Shown in pieces: positions 1-9,368 of a stretch of 64,000 nt of DNA (position 1 is its first letter; every line of letters begins with the position of its first letter). The notes under the pieces were generated by a model. The model did no database searches and was not told the origin of the DNA. It worked only from the letters and a program-made list of their open reading frames with translations. This DNA comes from Edaphochlamys debaryana (lineage: Eukaryota; Chlorophyta; Chlorophyceae; Chlamydomonadales): positions 62,001-126,000 of the forward strand of contig JAEHOE010000191.1 of NCBI GenBank assembly GCA_016858145.1. Reading direction: 5' to 3'. The translations under genes and the position numbers were made by a program.

Positions 1-334
1 TACTACCGTTGAGGGCAGCACGTCCAAATAAAGAGTTGATTATCGGGGGTGACAGACAGGGGAAATTGCAATGCGACCAGCAGGTTTGGCTGCTGGGTGT
101 AAGCATGACGCATGATTGGTGGCGAGGAGGGACTTAAGCCTGTTGTCCCTGTCCTTCAGACGATCGACATCGATGGGGAGGGGGGGCTTTTTGCCCTGCG
201 GTTTGACGTAGATCGAAAGCATATCAGTCTTTGTCCGCACCAGCTGTGCGGGTGTGGAGGTCAAGAGCGAGACAGTGAGCGGCGGAGGCGCGGGTCATTG
301 CCTGCGGGGGCTTGGAGACACGCACGAAGCAAGC

Positions 335-420
335 ACGCACGTTATCAGGACTATTGTGCGGGAGACGCACGTTATCAGGACTAGTGTACGTACGGGTGAC
401 GCATGCTATCAGGACTACCG
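335..420. repeat. Short tandem repeat, three copies
   Basis: A unit of about 30-35 bases built around gcacgttatcaggact occurs three times in a row (near 336, 366 and 401). The third copy has a changed base in the core. No coding role is seen. Confidence 0.7.
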
Positions 421-720
421 TAGTGTACGGGTGACGAGACGGGTAGTGCTGTCCAGGATGCGATGGTTACAGCAGGAACCGCCTCCAGAAGGGGAGGGGT
501 TGAGCGAGCAGACGGACGCTATGATTTACAGGCGCAGAAGCGAGGGTTGAGGTGCAGGCACTGTGAGGGCTGCACGGTATCATGCTTGAGTTGTTCTTAT
601 TGGTAGGACAAGAGGTGCTGACGGCCCCCACGGTGCCAGCAATCAGATGGCCGGGCGGGGTGCGTGACTACCGCCGTCCTGTTTTTGCGGGTCCGCAGCA
701 GGCGGATACAAGGGGGAAAG

Positions 721-1620
721 TACGTTGGCAAGGAGACGAGCAGTTGGGAGGCTCTCTCACGTGATGGCCTTACTTGGGGACTGGGACCTGGGACTGGCTG
801 GCACTAGGCCTGAAGAAGGGGGCTGCCGGAATGCGGGCAGCGTAAGCAAGATGATTGATTGTTTCGACCGGAGGCCCAGGGGTATGGCAAAGAAGGATTG
901 CAGGAGGCGGATGGAGCTGGCCTTGCATGCTGAAGACGCACTGTGACTTGTTGAACACATGACGATGCCCAGCGGAAATAAGCAAGCTGACCTGCTGCTG
1001 CCGGGGCACGAAGTACTGTCATGGCCGGCGAGGCCTGGGCGTGGAGATGTGGTGCTGCAAGTACAGCCTTCCTGCCTTGAGCGGAGGCAGAGGTGGTTGG
1101 GTTTCGGCATGCGCCAAGCGGCCATAAGGAGTTGGCGGCGGCATGGTCTCACGTATCGATCGGTCATCAGGAGCGAGCCATACATTACTGTGTGGTGGCG
1201 TGGTGGTAGGTGGCATGCTCTGCTGGGGTAGATGACATTAGTAACGAAGCGTAGCGCAAGCCGGAGGCTGGGGTCTCGCTCACCGTGTCTCACTGCTGCA
1301 AGGGGGGAGTACGTGGCAGTACGTGGTGGCTGCAGCTACTGTAGCTCATGTGATCAAGTTGTCGATAACCCTTGCAGGGCGGATCAACGGAGTGTTGGTG
1401 TGCTGCCGCTGGGTGCTGAGTGCGTGTTGGGTGGGCGCGAAGGCCCACAGGGCCCGCGGGTGTCCCTAGGACTGGGGCCTGTTGTCTCAGCCGGACGAGG
1501 AGGCAACCAAGCATCTCATAAGCCGGTTCACTTGGTCTCTGGCTATCCCCCCCCTGTGGAAGTTCTAAGGAACCCAAGCGCGGGCGCTTTATCGATACTG
1601 GAAGCCAATACAAGGGTCAG
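721..1620 (+). repeat. Diverged copy of the LINE 5' flank
   Basis: Blocks here match, in the same order, the sequence at 2776-3250 just before and inside the LINE reading frame. Examples are the stretch around 880-910 against 2870-2910, the stretch around 985-1045 against 2955-3025, and 1545-1580 against 3210-3250. Identity is patchy with insertions, so this is an old copy. It suggests that the LINE family's 5' region begins near 2776 and that two copies lie in tandem here, the first one lacking the reverse transcriptase part. Confidence 0.55.
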
Positions 1621-1918
1621 CTCAGCCCCTTCCCCCTCCCCAAAGCCCTGAGGCCGACCAAGGGGGGTAGGCCCCGCAGTTACAGCCCCAAAAGACGGCC
1701 GGCAAGATACCCTCCTGCGATTGTACCTTGCTAACTTGCTAGTCAGATGCAAGTGAACCCCCGGCAGTCCACGGCAGATAGCAACATTGAACCAAGACTG
1801 GCCCACGTCACCACAAGACATCACCCTGCGATGCGCTTGACTTGCACCTGACCCCCCATGCGTGACCCCTCTCCGTGGCTACCGTGACCCGGTCAGCCCG
1901 CGCGGTGACGCGCCCAAG

Positions 1919-2165
1919 TAACCCCCTCCGGAGAAGCCGTCACCCCGCTTGTGACAAATGACACGCGTCCCCGCCACTCGGTCCTGCCCGTGTGCCCACC
2001 TAACCCCCTCCGGAGAAGCCGTCACCCCGCTTGTGACAAATGACACGCGTCCCCGCCACTCGGTCCTGCCCGTGTGCCCACCCATTCACCTAACCCCCTC
2101 CGGAGAAGCCGTCACCCCGCTTGTGACAAGTGACACGCGTCCCCGCCACTCGGTCCTGCCCCCGT
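1919..2165. repeat. 82-90 bp tandem repeat, three copies
   Basis: Three near-identical units begin at 1919, 2001 and 2091. Each starts taaccccctccggagaagcc. The second carries an extra cattcacc at its end, and the third has one base change before it diverges near 2162. The open frames that run across it are by-products of the repeat. Confidence 0.9.
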
Positions 2166-2736
2166 GCCCCTGCTCCGGCCTCCGTCCACCATGTCCCCCC
2201 CACGAGCACGGTGCCGCAGACCCTGGTGGTACCCACGGTGCGGCCGCCGCCGCGGCGGGCTGTGATGCGAGTCGGCTGCTCCTGCGCCTGCTGCACAGTA
2301 GCCTGCGGCGGCGCTGGCGCCACGCACGTCCTTCCGCAGCCGTTTGCCCTTCGGCTGCGCCTCGGTCTTGGAGTTGGGGTCTTGGGGAGTGGGTCCTCGT
2401 TCTCGGCGGCAGGGGTGAAGGAGGGGCACTTGCGTTGTATGTCCCATTGGATCCCCGAGCGAGACCCACGTCCTTCTCCCCTGTCTGGTGTAGCTTTCCG
2501 TCCGTGCGCTTCTTTTGGCTGGCCGCCGGCACCGTGGGCTACGTGGGCTCCATCCGTCCATGACGTCTGCAGCAGGTACCGTACATGCTGGTCATCACCG
2601 TACCGATGACCGTAGATCAACGCGCACATGAGCCCTGTGCCCAAACGCAAACCTGGTGCCCTTCTCAGCTTAAGTATCCCCTGCCCAGCGATGGGGGCGG
2701 GGTTTGATGAGAAATAACGTGGCAGGAAGCCGCATC

Positions 2737-2760
2737 GGGCGGGCGGGCGGGCGGGCGGGG
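2737..2760. repeat. GGGC microsatellite
   Basis: Five to six uninterrupted GGGC units lie just upstream of the likely 5' edge of the LINE copy. No other function is visible. Confidence 0.8.
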
Positions 2761-3049
2761 ACAAGGCGGGTAGTGACGTTCGTTGGCGAGGAGATCAGCA
2801 AATGGGAGACTCGCCCAATTAAAGGCCTTGGCTTTGGGATAGACTGCCGGTATCGAGTACTTGGATGACCAGGGGCATGCGAAGAAGGACTGAAGGAGGC
2901 GGAGCCCGCCTTGCTGAGGACAACGCACCGGTGCGTTTGTATGACGTTGCCCTGTCGGGGCAAGCCGACCTGTTGACGCCGGGGGGGGGCCCTGGGCACT
3001 GCCATGGCTGGTGAGGCCTGGGAGAGGGGAAGAGGTGCGTTCGGTGAAA

Positions 3050-6000
3050 ATGAAGCCTTTTGCCTCCTGTGGGAAGGCCACCGGGGCCCGGGGGAGGGCG
3101 TGCGAACGGGGGAGCCCTGCGGGCCCATGTTGGGTGGGCCAGCAGGTGCAACCATACATGCAACCTTGGAAGCCCACCTCCAGCCTGTGTCATCTCTGTT
3201 CGGTTACTCTCCCTTTGGAAGTTCTACGAGCCCCCGCTGACTCCAAGCTCCTGCACGTCCCGCTGGACGGCGCTACAACCGTCCGCTCAGCCCAGACCAC
3301 TTCCCAGACCGACCCCTCCAGACCCAGACCCAGCCTGATCCAGCTCGTCCGAAGGGGGGTTGCGTGTCTTGGAAGCTTCCGAAACGAAGGTTTGCTGACA
3401 CCCATCGCCTGCCTCCAGCGCCCCGACGGCACCCACACAACCGACCCCACCGAGCTCCCAGACGTGGTGGTGGAGTTCTGGAGCAGAGTCAACACAGCCG
3501 CGGCCACCGACCCAGATGCCCGTGCACAGGTCCTTGACGCGCTCCGGGCAGCAGGCAACCGCTGCCCGGTTGACCAAGCGACCGAGATGGGGGCAGCCGA
3601 AGTCCTGGCAGCGGAGGTGACAGCCGCCATTGCTGGTGCACGCCCAGGCACAGCCCCCGGCGCGGACGGCATACCGATGGACCTATATAAGGCCAACGCA
3701 GGTCCCCTTGCTCCCATCCTGGCTGACGTCCTCTCAGCAGCTGGCGCTACTGGCACCACCCCAGCCGGCTTCCTGGACGCCGTTCTCTCCCTGTTCTTCA
3801 AGGCTGGCGACCCCACACTCCCCGCCATGTACCGCCCCATATCCCTCCTGAACACGGACTACCGCCTCCTTGCCCGTGTTCTTACCCGCCGCCTCCTCCC
3901 CGCCTTCATGGAAGCCATCGACTGCGAGCAGACCGCCTTCCTCCGGCTCCGCCTCATTGCCGACAACATCCTCCTGTTGCAGCTGCTGGCAGAGCGGCTG
4001 CGCCAACAGGGGGAGGACGGGCTCGTTGCCTTCCTTGATTTCCACAAAGCGTACGACACTGTAGACCGTGGCTTCCTGTACGAGTGCCTGGAGCAGCTAG
4101 GGGTCGGCCAAGGCTTCATGCGCTGGGTGCGCCTGCTCCACACCGGGACACGGGCAGCAGCACTGGTCAATGGGCGACTCTCAGCATACAAGGACATCAC
4201 AGCCGGGGTACGGCAGGGCTGCCCGCTGGCCCCCCTCCTGTACCTGGCCCCCGGCCAAGCCCTGCTGTCCTTCCTCAAACGGCTGGAGCTGGGCTTCATC
4301 ATCGCCAACACCCGCCTAACTGCCAGCCAGTATGCCGACGACTACGGGCAGCTCCTCCGCAGCGCTGCCCAGGTGCCCGCCCTCATTGCCGCCATGGACA
4401 GCTTTGCCGCCGCCTCTGGCCAGCGGCTCAACGCCGCCAAGTCGGAACTCCTCCGCATCGGGGCCCCGCCACCTGGCCCACCCCCAGGGCCAGACCACCC
4501 CGCCACGTCCGTTGCTGGCCTCCGCATCGTCTCCTCCGCCCGCACCCTCGGTGTCACAATCACCTCGGAGCCCCCCGCTAGCAATCCCGTCCCACCCGCC
4601 CTGCTGGACAAGTACTGCCGCCGCCTCACCGTAGTTGCCTCCCTGGGCCTCTCGGCATTTGGCTCTGCCTCCTGCCTCTCCGGCTATGGGCTGTCGACAC
4701 TGCTGTACCACCTCCAGCACAACGGGCTGCCCCCAAGACCAGCGGTAGCGGAGATGATTGGCGCGGCCGCAGCCCTTGTGGACCGTGGGCTGACCCCAGC
4801 CCAGTACCGCAACAACAGGAACTCCGTCCCAGCCGGCGCCCCGGTCACCTGCATGTACCTCCCCCCCAGCGGCGGCGGTTTTGGCCTGCTCCCCATCACA
4901 GAGCACACCCAGGCGAGGCAGGCAATCTCGGCAATTAGGGGCATCCTGGGCGCCTGCGGCCGCCTGAAGTACAAGCCGCAGTGGACCCCTGCCCTACTGG
5001 CCATGCTCCGGCACCTCCACCCGGCTGCCCATCCCCTGAGCCTGCTGACGGTTCGGCGGCCGGACCCAACCGCGCACCCCCGCATCCTGGGCGTGCCGGT
5101 CCCGGCATCAACCACCCCGACCCTGGCCCGGCTGGTAGGCAGCCTGGCCTTCCTGCCCCCGGCCACGGTGATCAACGCGGAGGCCCTGGCGGCGGGCCCC
5201 TGGGTGCGCCACGCGCCCCTGTGGGGCAACCCGGCCCTGCCCGCACGGGCGGCATCAGACGTGAGTACAGGAATTGAGGCAGAGTTTAGGGACCTGTTTG
5301 CAGTACGGGGCTTGACGACCGTGGGCATGGCAGTCACGTGTGCAGATGCCCTAGGCAGTATTATCGTCGAGAGTGGGGTCGGGGGTGTGGCTGGGAGGGC
5401 CCACGCTCGGGCGCGCGCTGCGTGCAATAGGGAGTATGGCCAGAGAATTTTGCGTGACATACTTAGGACAGAAACACAGGACTTGCCCCTGGCACTGAGA
5501 AACGGGACAGAAATGGCCAGGCGGCTGCAGGACCTGCTGGGACGTCTGCCCGAGGGGTGGGTGGCCGCGGCGCGCGCTGCAGGCGGCCCTGCGGGGTCTG
5601 AGCTCGAGGCGTGGGGCAGAATAGCAGATAGTGTGGGGTGGGGGGACGTCGCTCTGAGCAAATTGTCGGTCCAGATTGCAACCCAGCTGCAGCTGGGCCC
5701 AGCGCGCACCCGACTGGTGCACAAGCATACAGAGTTTATTCGGGAGGCTTTGGGGACGGGGGAGGCCGCGGAGGCTGAAGTTACGCGGCTGAAGGCTGTC
5801 TGGCCCCGTTTGTGGAAGTTGAAGTGGGAAGCAAGCAACAAGGAGCTCCTGTGGCGACTTGCCATGGACGGATATCCAGGGTTTGGCATGCATCGAGCCC
5901 AGCTGGGCACGAGTGAGGTAGCCAGGTGCCCGTGTGGGCAGGCGATGAACCAAGGTGACCGGCTCCACCATTTCTGGTCGTGTGCGGCAACGATGGCAGT

Positions 6001-6358
6001 GCGCACAAGATTGAGCGATGCGATTGGTCGGGCAGTCAAGAGGCATGAGGTTTGGTTGGTGCAGGCCCCCGCGGGCATTCAGCAGCAAGTTTGGGATGTG
6101 GTGTGCTTGGCCGCCGTTGGGGCCATGGAGCAAGCACGACGCTACAAGTACGCGCATCGGGGTGCACAGGGTCTGATCATGCAGGCAAGGGCGCTGGCGA
6201 GGGGAGAGCTTGAAGCGCGCCTTCAGTGCTTTGCCGGGGTGGGGTCAGCCCCGTCAGATTGGGACACGGTGCCTGAGGACCACCCCTTTTTGGCCGTGAC
6301 TGAGGAGGGAGATGTGCGTTACATGCCCCACGTTGAGGTGATGGATGGTCTTCACTAG
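3050..6358 (+). CDS. LINE reverse transcriptase polyprotein
   Basis: The enzyme copies LINE RNA into DNA at the target site. The frame is open from about 3011 and its first in-frame ATG is at 3050, giving about 1100 residues. A linker before the polymerase (ARPGTAPGADGIP) is followed by fingers motifs (YRPISLLNTDYRLLARVL), the catalytic block FLDFHKAYDTVD near 4030, GVRQGCPLAPLLY near 4205, and the catalytic YADD at 4331-4342. A C-terminal Cys/His cluster (CPCGQ...LHHFWSC, near 5927-5985) is the zinc-binding motif often found after LINE polymerases. Apurinic endonuclease motifs are missing at the N terminus. The frame is free of stops for 3.3 kb, so the copy is young or under constraint. Codon use is GC-rich in the first two thirds and less so after about 5250. 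Confidence 0.92.
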   Translation: MKPFASCGKATGARGRACERGSPAGPCWVGQQVQPYMQPWKPTSSLCHLCSVTLPLEVLRAPADSKLLHVPLDGATTVRSAQTTSQTDPSRPRPSLIQLVRRGVACLGSFRNEGLLTPIACLQRPDGTHTTDPTELPDVVVEFWSRVNTAAATDPDARAQVLDALRAAGNRCPVDQATEMGAAEVLAAEVTAAIAGARPGTAPGADGIPMDLYKANAGPLAPILADVLSAAGATGTTPAGFLDAVLSLFFKAGDPTLPAMYRPISLLNTDYRLLARVLTRRLLPAFMEAIDCEQTAFLRLRLIADNILLLQLLAERLRQQGEDGLVAFLDFHKAYDTVDRGFLYECLEQLGVGQGFMRWVRLLHTGTRAAALVNGRLSAYKDITAGVRQGCPLAPLLYLAPGQALLSFLKRLELGFIIANTRLTASQYADDYGQLLRSAAQVPALIAAMDSFAAASGQRLNAAKSELLRIGAPPPGPPPGPDHPATSVAGLRIVSSARTLGVTITSEPPASNPVPPALLDKYCRRLTVVASLGLSAFGSASCLSGYGLSTLLYHLQHNGLPPRPAVAEMIGAAAALVDRGLTPAQYRNNRNSVPAGAPVTCMYLPPSGGGFGLLPITEHTQARQAISAIRGILGACGRLKYKPQWTPALLAMLRHLHPAAHPLSLLTVRRPDPTAHPRILGVPVPASTTPTLARLVGSLAFLPPATVINAEALAAGPWVRHAPLWGNPALPARAASDVSTGIEAEFRDLFAVRGLTTVGMAVTCADALGSIIVESGVGGVAGRAHARARAACNREYGQRILRDILRTETQDLPLALRNGTEMARRLQDLLGRLPEGWVAAARAAGGPAGSELEAWGRIADSVGWGDVALSKLSVQIATQLQLGPARTRLVHKHTEFIREALGTGEAAEAEVTRLKAVWPRLWKLKWEASNKELLWRLAMDGYPGFGMHRAQLGTSEVARCPCGQAMNQGDRLHHFWSCAATMAVRTRLSDAIGRAVKRHEVWLVQAPAGIQQQVWDVVCLAAVGAMEQARRYKYAHRGAQGLIMQARALARGELEARLQCFAGVGSAPSDWDTVPEDHPFLAVTEEGDVRYMPHVEVMDGLH

Positions 6359-6494
6359 ATCTCTTTTGGAGCCCGGGTAGGGGCCCTGCCGTTCAAGCTA
6401 GGGGGCGGCGTGCTGGCTTGCAGGGGGCAAGCCCGTGAGGTTGGCTGTCAAGCCACGGCGTTCAGCTGCCGTGTACCCCGCTGGGGTCCCTCAT

Positions 6495-6510
6495 TGTAAC
6501 CACCGAGGAC
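6495..6510 (+). terminator. LINE 3' end with TGTAA polyadenylation signal
   Basis: TGTAA, the usual volvocine polyadenylation signal, sits at 6495-6499. The sequence shared with the second LINE tail (33267-33328, minus) ends 11 bases later, at 6510, where cleavage would be expected. The shared end therefore fits reverse transcription that began at the natural mRNA end. Confidence 0.65.
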
Positions 6511-6977
6511 TGACATGCTGCACATAGATCGCTTGGAAAACACTGTGTTTCAAGCGCATCGGCACCGCTTTTGGCTCGTTTCGGCACGTTAGGGCACGCT
6601 CGTTCCGGTCGGCAGCTGCCTCTCGGGACAGCCCGTCAGCAGGTTGTGCTTCACTCGCTCAGGCCAGATGCCCTAACAACTGTGGACAAGCATCGCTCTT
6701 TTCGAGCAGCGCTCAAGCCACGGTGCGGCTTGTGGGAAATCCGTGAGAGGGGTTCCGCGATTGATGAACCGGTTTCGGCGCAGTTGCAGTACGCCCAAGC
6801 AGAGGGCCCCGAGCCGGCCATTGGCACATACAACGGCTGCATAGCTTGCGTTTTCATTTCGACGACAAGAAGAAAGGAAGTGCTTTGATTGCGCACTGCT
6901 GTCGACTCTCGCGCCAAGTCGCAGACGGCCTCGACGAGGCCGACGCAGCCCCAAAGCGCTTACAGTTGTCTAGCATC

Positions 6978-8452
6978 ATGCACCTAGAAGAGTTTGAGGG
7001 GCCCGAACCGCCGGAAGCCCGAGCTGGGTCCGTCCGCACATTCGGCGGGCATCGTCGGAAGCGCCGGGGCTGGACAGCTTTGGAGACTGCGACCATAGCA
7101 GCACTACACGCTGCATACGGCAACGCCTGGTGCGGAGGGGGTCCCGGCGCCACTGGGGCCCCTCAGGCGTTGCGTGGGCTCCTGACGAACTCCGCGCGTT
7201 CACGTCCAGTCGAGCCATACGATCCAGCAATCAAACAACCCGTTATCAAACAGTGTCAAACATTACCACACTAGGCGAGAAAGTCGCCAACCGCCGCGAG
7301 CGAACAAGTTCCGCTGAGTCGACTGCCCTGCGGAGCGATACCAGCTGGGGTGCCTCTAGAACTCTACATAAAGTAAGCCATAATCTGAGCCGCGCCCGCT
7401 TGACCTGGTGCGTGCAGGGTGTTCATCGCGAGGGCATTCCGCAGTGGACGCACTGACAACGACGTCAAGGTGCGCGTTTTCCGGCGCCTGGAGTGGATCA
7501 GGACCAACGGGGGCCAGTATGTGCTTGAGCTCCTGGCAGAGAGCAGCCGTTTCAACAACTATCTCTAGCTCGACGCCTCTCGACGGCCCGACCCCCTGAC
7601 CGCCTCCTTGCCCCTCCTTGCCTTCCTTGCCCCATCCCCTTCTCACCATTAGAACGTGTTCCACGGAACACTGAGGGGCAGGTCTGCCGCAGCTACTTCT
7701 AGCAGCAACAGCCTCTTCCGGGCCTACGTCCTCGCAGTGGGGCCCAACTGCGCCGACGACGGCGTCCGACGCAAGGCCTACGAGGCAGCGCGCCAGGCGG
7801 CGCTGGAAGCGGGTGCGCCCGTAGGGCCCGCTGAGCTGCCCCGGCGGCGGGGCGCCGCAAGCCCTGGCGCCTCACCCGCCGCCGGCTGCCGCCGCGGCCC
7901 CCTTCACACGGTCAGGGCGGGCGGCGGCGTCTCCATTGGCGCTGCCGCCGCCGCGGCTGCGGGTGCCTCGGCGCCTCGCCACCCCGCACGCGGCGGCAAG
8001 CTGTCCGCACGGGACGCAGGCGCCGAGGTGGCGTGCCCCGCCCAGTCGTGGCCAGGAGCAACCGAGGACAGTGACGGGCACGTGCGGCCGTCACCCCCGG
8101 GAGCCGGCAGCGCTCGAGGGGAGGCGACACGCGTCTCCACCTTGCACGGGCCCGGGCCAGTGGGCGTGCGCTTGTCGAGCCCTTCCGAGACGTCTGGCAC
8201 TTTCAGCCAAACTCAGCACATCCCACACATGCCGTCAGCCGCCTCCAGCTCTCAGCTCTCGGCTGCCCTGGACTGGATGCAACCGGGCCCATCTCCGGCC
8301 CCCGTCGGCCTTTCCCCTGGCTGGCAGTGGGAGGCCGCCGGCCCCTGCGGCGATGGCTCTAGCCCCGCTGCCGTTGAGGGTTGCACGGCGCGAGACGTGC
8401 TGTCCGAGATCAAGATATTGGCCTCGGCGGAGAGCTCGGGCAGCCCTGCACC

Positions 8453-8494
<42 letters not shown>

Positions 8495-9368
8495 CCCGGC
8501 GGCGGAGTGGGCGGCCGGCTGGGGCGGAGTGGAAGGGCAGGGCCCGCATTCCTACCATACGCCTGTCGCGCACAACGCGGGGCCCTGCGGAGTCGCCAGT
8601 GCGACAGCGGGGGTCGCGTGTGCGGACTCGGACTGGGGCGCTCTCCAGACCTGGCCGGGTTTCGAGCACGAGGCGACACCCGTCACCCCCGCCGCTCCCC
8701 TGAGTGCCAGCGGTGCTTGGCCCCGCTCGGTTGCCGGGGCCCTGCCCACAGCAGCAGAGCCAAGCGGCGGCGGCCTGACGACGGGACTGCAACCGCCGCC
8801 CCTGCCGCCGCTAGGCGCCGCCGCCCTGCTGCCTCCCCGGCTGGCCTCGGCGCCCGCTGCTGCGTGGGGTCTGGCCGCTGCTGCACCATCGGCCACGGAC
8901 CCCAGAGCACAGGGTCTGTGGCAGCAGGCGCAACGGGCTCGGGCCTTAGACGTAGCTTCCCCGTACCCCAGTCCCGTGATCAGGCGGCAGGAGGCTTACG
9001 CCGCCGCTGCACCGGCGCTGCCATGGGCCCAGGGTCCGCCGCTTTGGGCCCCGGCGTCTCCATGGGGCCCGCCGTATGGCGCCGACGGCTGGCCGCAGCC
9101 CTCGGCCTGCTCGCTGCCAGGGGTGGGCTCCGCGCCCGGCCTGACGACGCAACGCACTCCGCCATTGGGTGCCCTCTCACCCTTCCAGCCGCCGTGGGTG
9201 CACGCCGCCTCGTCACCCGTGCCGCCGGTCGCTGCGGCGCCCCAAGCCGCACAGGGCCCCTGCACGGATCCCTTGGGTGGCGGTTCCGACCTGGGCGTGC
9301 CGTGGGACATCACTGATGACCTTGACTCAGTCATGCTGGACGCGTGGCTGGCCATGCGGAACGATTGA
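6978..9368 (+). CDS. MYB-family transcription factor (R3-type repeat)
   Basis: Probable DNA-binding regulator. My model joins 6978-7129, 7418-7516 and 7682-9368 into 645 codons. Donors are GTGCGG and GTATGT, and acceptors are GTGCAG and GGGCAG. Splicing rebuilds a MYB repeat at residues 31-74: Trp32 and Trp51 in the first two helices, then SGRTDNDVKV, the recognition-helix signature of third MYB repeats. The third conserved Trp is replaced by Val71. Only one repeat is seen, and further exons upstream are possible. The remaining 560 residues are Ala/Pro/Gly-rich with a poly-Ala run and end in an acidic stretch (DITDDLDSVMLDAWLAM) that resembles an activation domain. ATG 6978 is the first in frame. 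A TGTAA at 10131-10135 could end the transcript. Codon use and splice sites look like a host gene, although it lies between two transposons. Confidence 0.68.
8454..8492 (+). repeat. GCG triplet repeat coding poly-alanine
   Basis: About thirteen GCG codons in a row encode an alanine run in the low-complexity part of the MYB protein. Such tracts change length easily by replication slippage. Confidence 0.85.

Larger units (their letters stand above)
1..2775. other. Gene-poor repeat region
   Basis: I find no convincing gene here. Open frames are short, lack codon continuity with splice sites, and match no family I recognise. The stretch holds the short tandem repeat near 340, a dispersed 32-base repeat at 455-486 that recurs exactly at 10803-10834, a diverged copy of the LINE 5' flank (about 721-1620), an 82-90 bp tandem repeat (1919-2165) and a GGGC microsatellite (2737-2760). 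Confidence 0.6.
2776..6510 (+). mobile_element. LINE-type (non-LTR) retrotransposon
   Basis: The element holds one long reverse-transcriptase frame and a 152-base 3' untranslated tail that ends shortly after a TGTAA signal. The 3' edge is set by a second genomic copy of the tail at 33267-33328 on the minus strand, whose match stops at the same base. The 5' edge is a guess from the diverged copy at 721-1620. No endonuclease domain is seen upstream, so this copy is probably 5'-truncated or non-autonomous. I could not find clear target-site duplications. The clade (L1-like or another algal LINE) cannot be fixed without a tree. Confidence 0.8.

Noticed and set aside
757..1293. 178-codon minus-strand frame as a gene
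   Set aside because: It overlaps the diverged LINE 5' copy, has no motif, and has equally long frames on the other strand.
4684..6078. Long minus-strand open frame opposite the LINE
   Set aside because: It mirrors the GC-rich third positions of the reverse transcriptase frame on the other strand and has no family motif.
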